From the NCBI RefSeq assembly GCF_027244095.1, contig NC_069659.1:348370250-348434249 (forward strand): DNA of 64,000 nucleotides. The letters run 5' to 3'. Shown here one piece after another: positions 60,642 to 64,000 of the stretch. The translations under genes and the position numbers were made by a program. Every line of letters starts with the position of its first letter. Position 1 is the stretch's first letter. The notes below the pieces were generated by a model, which did no database searches, was not told where the DNA came from, and was given only the letters and a program-made list of their open reading frames with translations. This stretch comes from Hemicordylus capensis. Its lineage: Eukaryota > Chordata > Lepidosauria > Squamata > Cordylidae.

Positions 60642-60775
60642 GGGGTTCTCAGCCTTGGGTCCCCAGATGTCGTTGGCCTTTAGCTCCCACCATCCTTTTG
60701 CCATTATGGCGGTGGATGATGGGAGTTGTAGTCCAACAACATCTGGGGCCTAACTTGGAGAACCCCTGCCTTGCA
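60642..60775. mobile_element. Palindromic MITE, near complete
   Basis: CAGGGGTTCTCAGCCTTGGG and CCCCAGATGTCGTTGGCC pair with GTCCAACAACATCTGGGG and TTGGAGAACCCCTG. The terminal inverted repeat CAGGGGTTCTC points to a hAT affiliation. Confidence 0.82.
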
Positions 60776-60779
60776 GAGA

Positions 60780-61550
60780 AAGAACAACGTCCATTCACTG
60801 AGATCCACAGGAGAGGCCTTGATGGAGGCAAAGATGCTGCATAGGGGCATCAGCAGGGCCAAGGTCGATAGGTCAATCCTTGGAATGCACTCCCCAGGGA
60901 TGCTCACCATTGCTTGGCTCTGTTTGGTTTTAGGAGGCAGGTCAAAGACATTTCCATTCAGGGAGGCCCCCTTGATAACAGTTTTAACCCTGCCACCAAG
61001 TCCCCCTTGATAGCTCCATTTCCCTCTTTCAGCTACAGGTAATCCCATCTGCTTTTTCTGAGGACAGAGAAGGAGGCATGTCTTGGCTGTTTAGCACCCA
61101 TCCAGGATACCCGCACAACTCAGAAGAATCGAGTTTGTTTAGTCTTTCTCAATACTGCTTGTCTTATCTTACCCTGGGGATGGGGCTGTAGCTAGCGGGT
61201 CAGACATTTCCAAAAATGAGGGCATGCATCATCAAAAAAGAGGACAAAAGAGGACACAAATTTACATAAAATTTGCATGTGCTAATGTGTGCGTTTGTAT
61301 ATATGTGCAAATTTAAAAATAATTACTATAATTTAAATAGTAATAGAGCCAGTGCCTGGCCTGGCAGTGGCTGGGAAGGTGTCCAGGGCAGCTGTGGGGC
61401 GGGGGGAGAGCAGTGTTATTTACACTTCTCTCTCAGGCAGCAAGAGGTCTTGGGCTTAGATCTGGAAACCCTTAAAACAGAGGATAGTCTGGAGTTGCAC
61501 AACCTTTCAAATAGAGGACGTTCCACTATAAAGTAGGGCACATGGCCCCC
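60780..61550. other. No recognisable feature
   Basis: No exon or repeat family recognised. Confidence 0.4.
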
Positions 61551-61552
61551 CC

Positions 61553-61795
61553 TAGCCATAGCTCAGTGGCAGAGCATCTGCTTAGCATGCAGAAGGTCCC
61601 GGGTTCAATCCCAGGGATCTCCAGGCAGGGCTGGGAAAGGCCCCCGCCCGAAACCTTGGAGAGCTGCTGCCAGTCAGTGTTGACAACACCTTGGAGAGCT
61701 GCTGCCAGTCAGTGTCGACAACACCTTGGAGAGCTGCTGCCAGTCAGTGTCGACAACACCGAGCTAGATGGACCAGTGGTCTGATTGGGTAGAGG
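61553..61795 (+). mobile_element. tRNA-Ala-type SINE with triplicated linker
   Basis: CATAGCTCAGTGGCAGAGCA (A box), TTAGCATGCAGAAGG (AGC anticodon loop) and GGTTCAATCCCAGG (B box) show a tRNA-Ala-derived head. The 35-bp linker is present three times in tandem (61653-61757). The tail CGAGCTAGATGGACCAGTGG follows. Confidence 0.88.
61653..61757 (+). repeat. 3 x 35-bp tandem repeat inside a SINE
   Basis: Each unit starts ACCTTGGAGAGCTGCTGCC and ends CGACAAC or TGACAAC. The units differ by about one base, so amplification is recent. Confidence 0.95.
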
Positions 61796-61799
61796 GTTC

Positions 61800-62388
61800 C
61801 GAAGCATCCTGGGAAAGCTCCCCACTTGCCTGCTTTCACCCTCCCAACTCCTTTCCCATCCCTTCTGGGGGCCAGCTTTGGAGAAAGAGGCTCCCATGCC
61901 GCAAGGTCTGTTTTTCTTAGCCCGCTTCCAGAAGTGGCCATGGGTCAGCCATCCCTTTCTGCTGCTCCACCTGGTGAGGAGGCCAGCAGTCGGGATGAAC
62001 GTTCCCACCCCTCCCTGTCTCACACCCACGCCCCTTCCCAGCAGGCCCAGCACAGCGCTAAGACAGAGGGAGTCACAGGCCATAAATCAGGCTGGGCTGG
62101 CCAGACAGCGACTTGTGGGCTCGAGGCCTGTTTGTTTTGGAAATGAGTGAAGCGCTTTTCAGAGGAGCTGGAGATTTACAGGCCAGGCCTGGGCTCTCTC
62201 CGTGGGAGAACACAGCAAAGGCATTGCCAGGCCCGTGCAAATGGAGAAAACAGAAGGCAGCAGCCGGGGAACAAGGACGGGAGGCTGGAGCGAGGGCCTG
62301 CACCAATCCTGCCAAGGAAAGGGACACAGGCAGAACCAACTTATGGGGGTTTGACTGTTTGGGGCTGGAAAGCTCAACTTCATGCAGC
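61800..62388. other. No recognisable feature
   Basis: No exon or repeat family recognised. Frames on both strands lack domains. Confidence 0.4.
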
Positions 62389-62389
62389 T

Positions 62390-62902
62390 AGAGAAAGTGT
62401 GGAGTGTGGAGAAAGTTGATAGAGAGACCTTTTTCTCCTTCCTGCATAACACACTAGAACCCAGGGGTCATGCCATGAAACTGATAACCAAGAAATTTAG
62501 GACCAGCAAAAGGAAGTAGTTTTTCACACAATGGGTAATTAACCTATGGAATTCTCTGCCACAAGATGTGGTGACAGCCAACAGCCTGGATGGCTTTAAG
62601 CGGGGTTTAGATGAATTCATGGAGGACAGGTCTGTCAATGTTTAGTGTAGACACAGACACTGTACAGTACAGGTTTAGTGTACTAGTCTGAGGGGGCTAT
62701 AGGCCACCTTTAGTTTCAGAGGCAAGAATGCCTCTAAATACCAGTTGCAGAGGAGTAACAACAGGAGAGAGGGTGGGCCCTCGCCTCTTGCTGGTGGACC
62801 TCTCAGGGGCATCTGGTGGGCCACTGTGGGAAACAGGATGCTGGACTAGATGGGCATTCTTGGGCCTGATCCAGCAGGGCTCTTCTTCTGTTCTTACGGA
62901 GC
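62390..62902 (+). mobile_element. CR1 LINE 3' end with ORF2 C-terminal remnant
   Basis: AGAAAGTTGATAGAGAGACC, CACTAGAACCCAGGGGTC, GAATTCTCTGCCACAAGATG, GGCATCTGGTGGGCCACTGT and GGGCCTGATCCAGCAGGGCT. An extra TTTAGTGTA-containing segment lies at 62640-62690. Confidence 0.85.
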
Positions 62903-62904
62903 TG

Positions 62905-63500
62905 CATCTGTGGGGCTGCTACCTATTCACCATTTGCAGGAAGCTCTGGCTCTAATAAAAAGAAACTCTGGTCCCCAGTGGCTTTGGTTTCAAAAATGTG
63001 TATGTGTGAGTTGGGAAAGCACTACAAAAAACAGAGCTTGTGCGGGGAAGGCAGCAAAGGGGGACAGCAAATATAATTTGGGGGGAAAGCAAAAGCCTAA
63101 TAAAGATAAATTGTTTTCTAGAAATATAATGGTGTTATTGGTAAGTGTGTTGTCCGCACTCTGAAAATTTAAATTGCAATGTAAGATATTAAGAAACATT
63201 AATGACCTGCTTTCCAGCACTCCATTTGATAATTGAAATAAAACAGTGTTACGAGATGCACATGATTATACTTGGTCGCAATCAGCCTCTTGATGTTACG
63301 CTTATTTTGTCCCCCTGATGCGGAGAATGGCTGGATGGTTTATAATTTTCCAGCCTAAAAGGTGCACCTTGAATGTTGTCTCAAAAGCGGGAGGTGCAGA
63401 GATGAGGGATTAGCCAAGACTCACAGAGACTGAAGAAAGTGGGACGTCAGTGTTCCACGCACTTTCTTTCTCGAATCCAAAGTTAGGGTTTCTTGTATTC
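62905..63500. other. Unassigned; candidate CNE at about 63110-63370
   Basis: AACATTAATGACCTGC, CATTTGATAATTGAAAT, CACATGATTATACTTGG and GGATGGTTTATAATTTTCC. AT-rich, non-repetitive, with TAAT/ATTA sites and no reading frame. Confidence 0.35.
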
Positions 63501-63504
63501 TGAT

Positions 63505-63795
63505 ATCTCACAGCCCTAGAACCAGAGACTATCCCTTGAAACTGATTGCCAGGAAATGCAGGACAACAAAAAAGAGTACTGTTCACATACCGCATAATTA
63601 ATCTACGGAATTCTCTGCCACGGGATGTGGTGGTGGCTACTAGCCTGGATGGCTTTAGGAGGGGCTTAGACAAATTCATGGAGGACAGATCGATCACTGG
63701 CTATGAGTCTTGAGGGCTATAGGCTGCCTCCGGGCTCAGAAGCAGGATGCCTCCAAATGCCAGTTGCAGGGAAGCATCAGCAGGAAGATTTGCCC
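63505..63795 (+). mobile_element. CR1 LINE 3' end, both sides shortened
   Basis: CCCTAGAACCAGAGACTATC, GGAATTCTCTGCCACGGGAT, GGCTTTAGGAGGGGCTTAG and CAGTTGCAGGGAAGCATCAG. It stops before the conserved GGTGGGCCACTGT block where repeat 'X' begins. Confidence 0.8.
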
Positions 63796-63809
63796 ACAGG
63801 GCTTTTAAA

Positions 63810-63923
63810 GCCCTTTCACTCACATCTCTTCCAGAATGGAGGGGGTATGTTCACATATCGGCCAGATTTATCCCAAAGTCCCTGCGAGTTATCGGAGAGC
63901 CGTTCACACACAATTCTGGCAAG
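63810..63923 (+). mobile_element. Repeat 'X' copy, interrupted
   Basis: ACATCTCTTCCAGAATGGAG, GTTCACATATCGGCCAG and CGTTCACACACAATTCTGG match 15774-15900. It is cut by the hAT-like end that follows. Confidence 0.65.
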
Positions 63924-64000
63924 GGCAGAGCTATTATTGGGCGAATGGGTTCAAAGAACCCAGGCTGCCACAATCAGGTGCCCCAAGCATGGCCGCAGAC
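63924..64000 (+). mobile_element. hAT left end, runs off the window
   Basis: CAAGGGCAGAGCTATTATTG and GGCGAATGGGTTCAAAGAAC match the start of the hAT copies at 20000 and 37290. The right end is beyond the window. Confidence 0.6.

Noticed and set aside
61553-61625. Possible tRNA-Ala gene
   Set aside because: A and B boxes and an AGC anticodon region are present, but the acceptor stem does not close and a SINE body follows; it is a SINE head.
1-64000. Bacterial features: operons, ribosome binding sites, CRISPR arrays, attachment sites
   Set aside because: The sequence is plainly vertebrate repeat-rich DNA; repeats are dispersed SINEs and LINEs, not spaced CRISPR units.

Overview
The window looks like non-coding, repeat-rich nuclear DNA from a squamate reptile, most likely a lizard. 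The basis is the repeat mix: many SINEs with 5S rRNA-like or tRNA-like heads, Sauria-type SINEs ending in a BovB/RTE-like tail, CR1 and L2 LINE fragments, a probable R4 LINE end, many small DNA transposons and at least two non-autonomous Helitrons. I could not support any host protein-coding exon, rRNA gene, functional tRNA gene, operon or CRISPR array. The long open frames lie in palindromes, GC-rich repeats or SINEs.

Layout. 1-4 kb: a hAT-like element with a perfect 8-bp target duplication (111-1072), a second small hAT (1631-2059), a hairpin-rich repeat, a four-unit minisatellite and a Sauria SINE with long target repeats. 4.5-6.7 kb: a dense run of mostly minus-strand SINEs. 7-16 kb: CR1 and L2 ends, palindromic MITEs and a 300-bp inverted repeat at 12.76-13.06 kb. 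16.8-20.5 kb: two opposite copies of a multi-hairpin element, with a GAAATAGACA minisatellite between them. 20.5-34 kb: microsatellites, CR1, L2 and SINE copies and candidate conserved non-coding blocks. 34.2-34.5 kb: a hairpin of about 220 nt. 35.4-37.5 kb: a SINE split by a palindromic hAT and by an opposite SINE, then another small hAT. 38-42.5 kb: a Helitron inside an L2 end, an R4-like LINE end and an L2 ORF2 remnant split by SINEs. 43-48 kb: SINEs, including one with a doubled tail. 48.6-52.1 kb: a 2.6-kb hAT inside a long-TIR hAT, each with a perfect 8-bp target duplication. 54.3-56.4 kb: a CR1 holding a solo-LTR-like fossil, which in turn holds a 991-bp Helitron with a 330-bp palindrome. 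57-59.8 kb: nested SINEs, then the longest CR1 remnant, which carries recognisable reverse transcriptase motifs and is flanked by inverted 85-95-bp arms. 60-64 kb: likely conserved non-coding sequence, a SINE with a three-copy internal tandem repeat, and two CR1 ends.

The window therefore records layered transposition. Nesting gives relative ages: CR1, L2 and tRNA-type SINEs are often the hosts, and hAT MITEs, Helitrons and 5S-type SINEs are often the guests. The stretches that no repeat family explains, rich in homeodomain-like TAAT sites, are the best candidates for function, probably as distal regulatory DNA.
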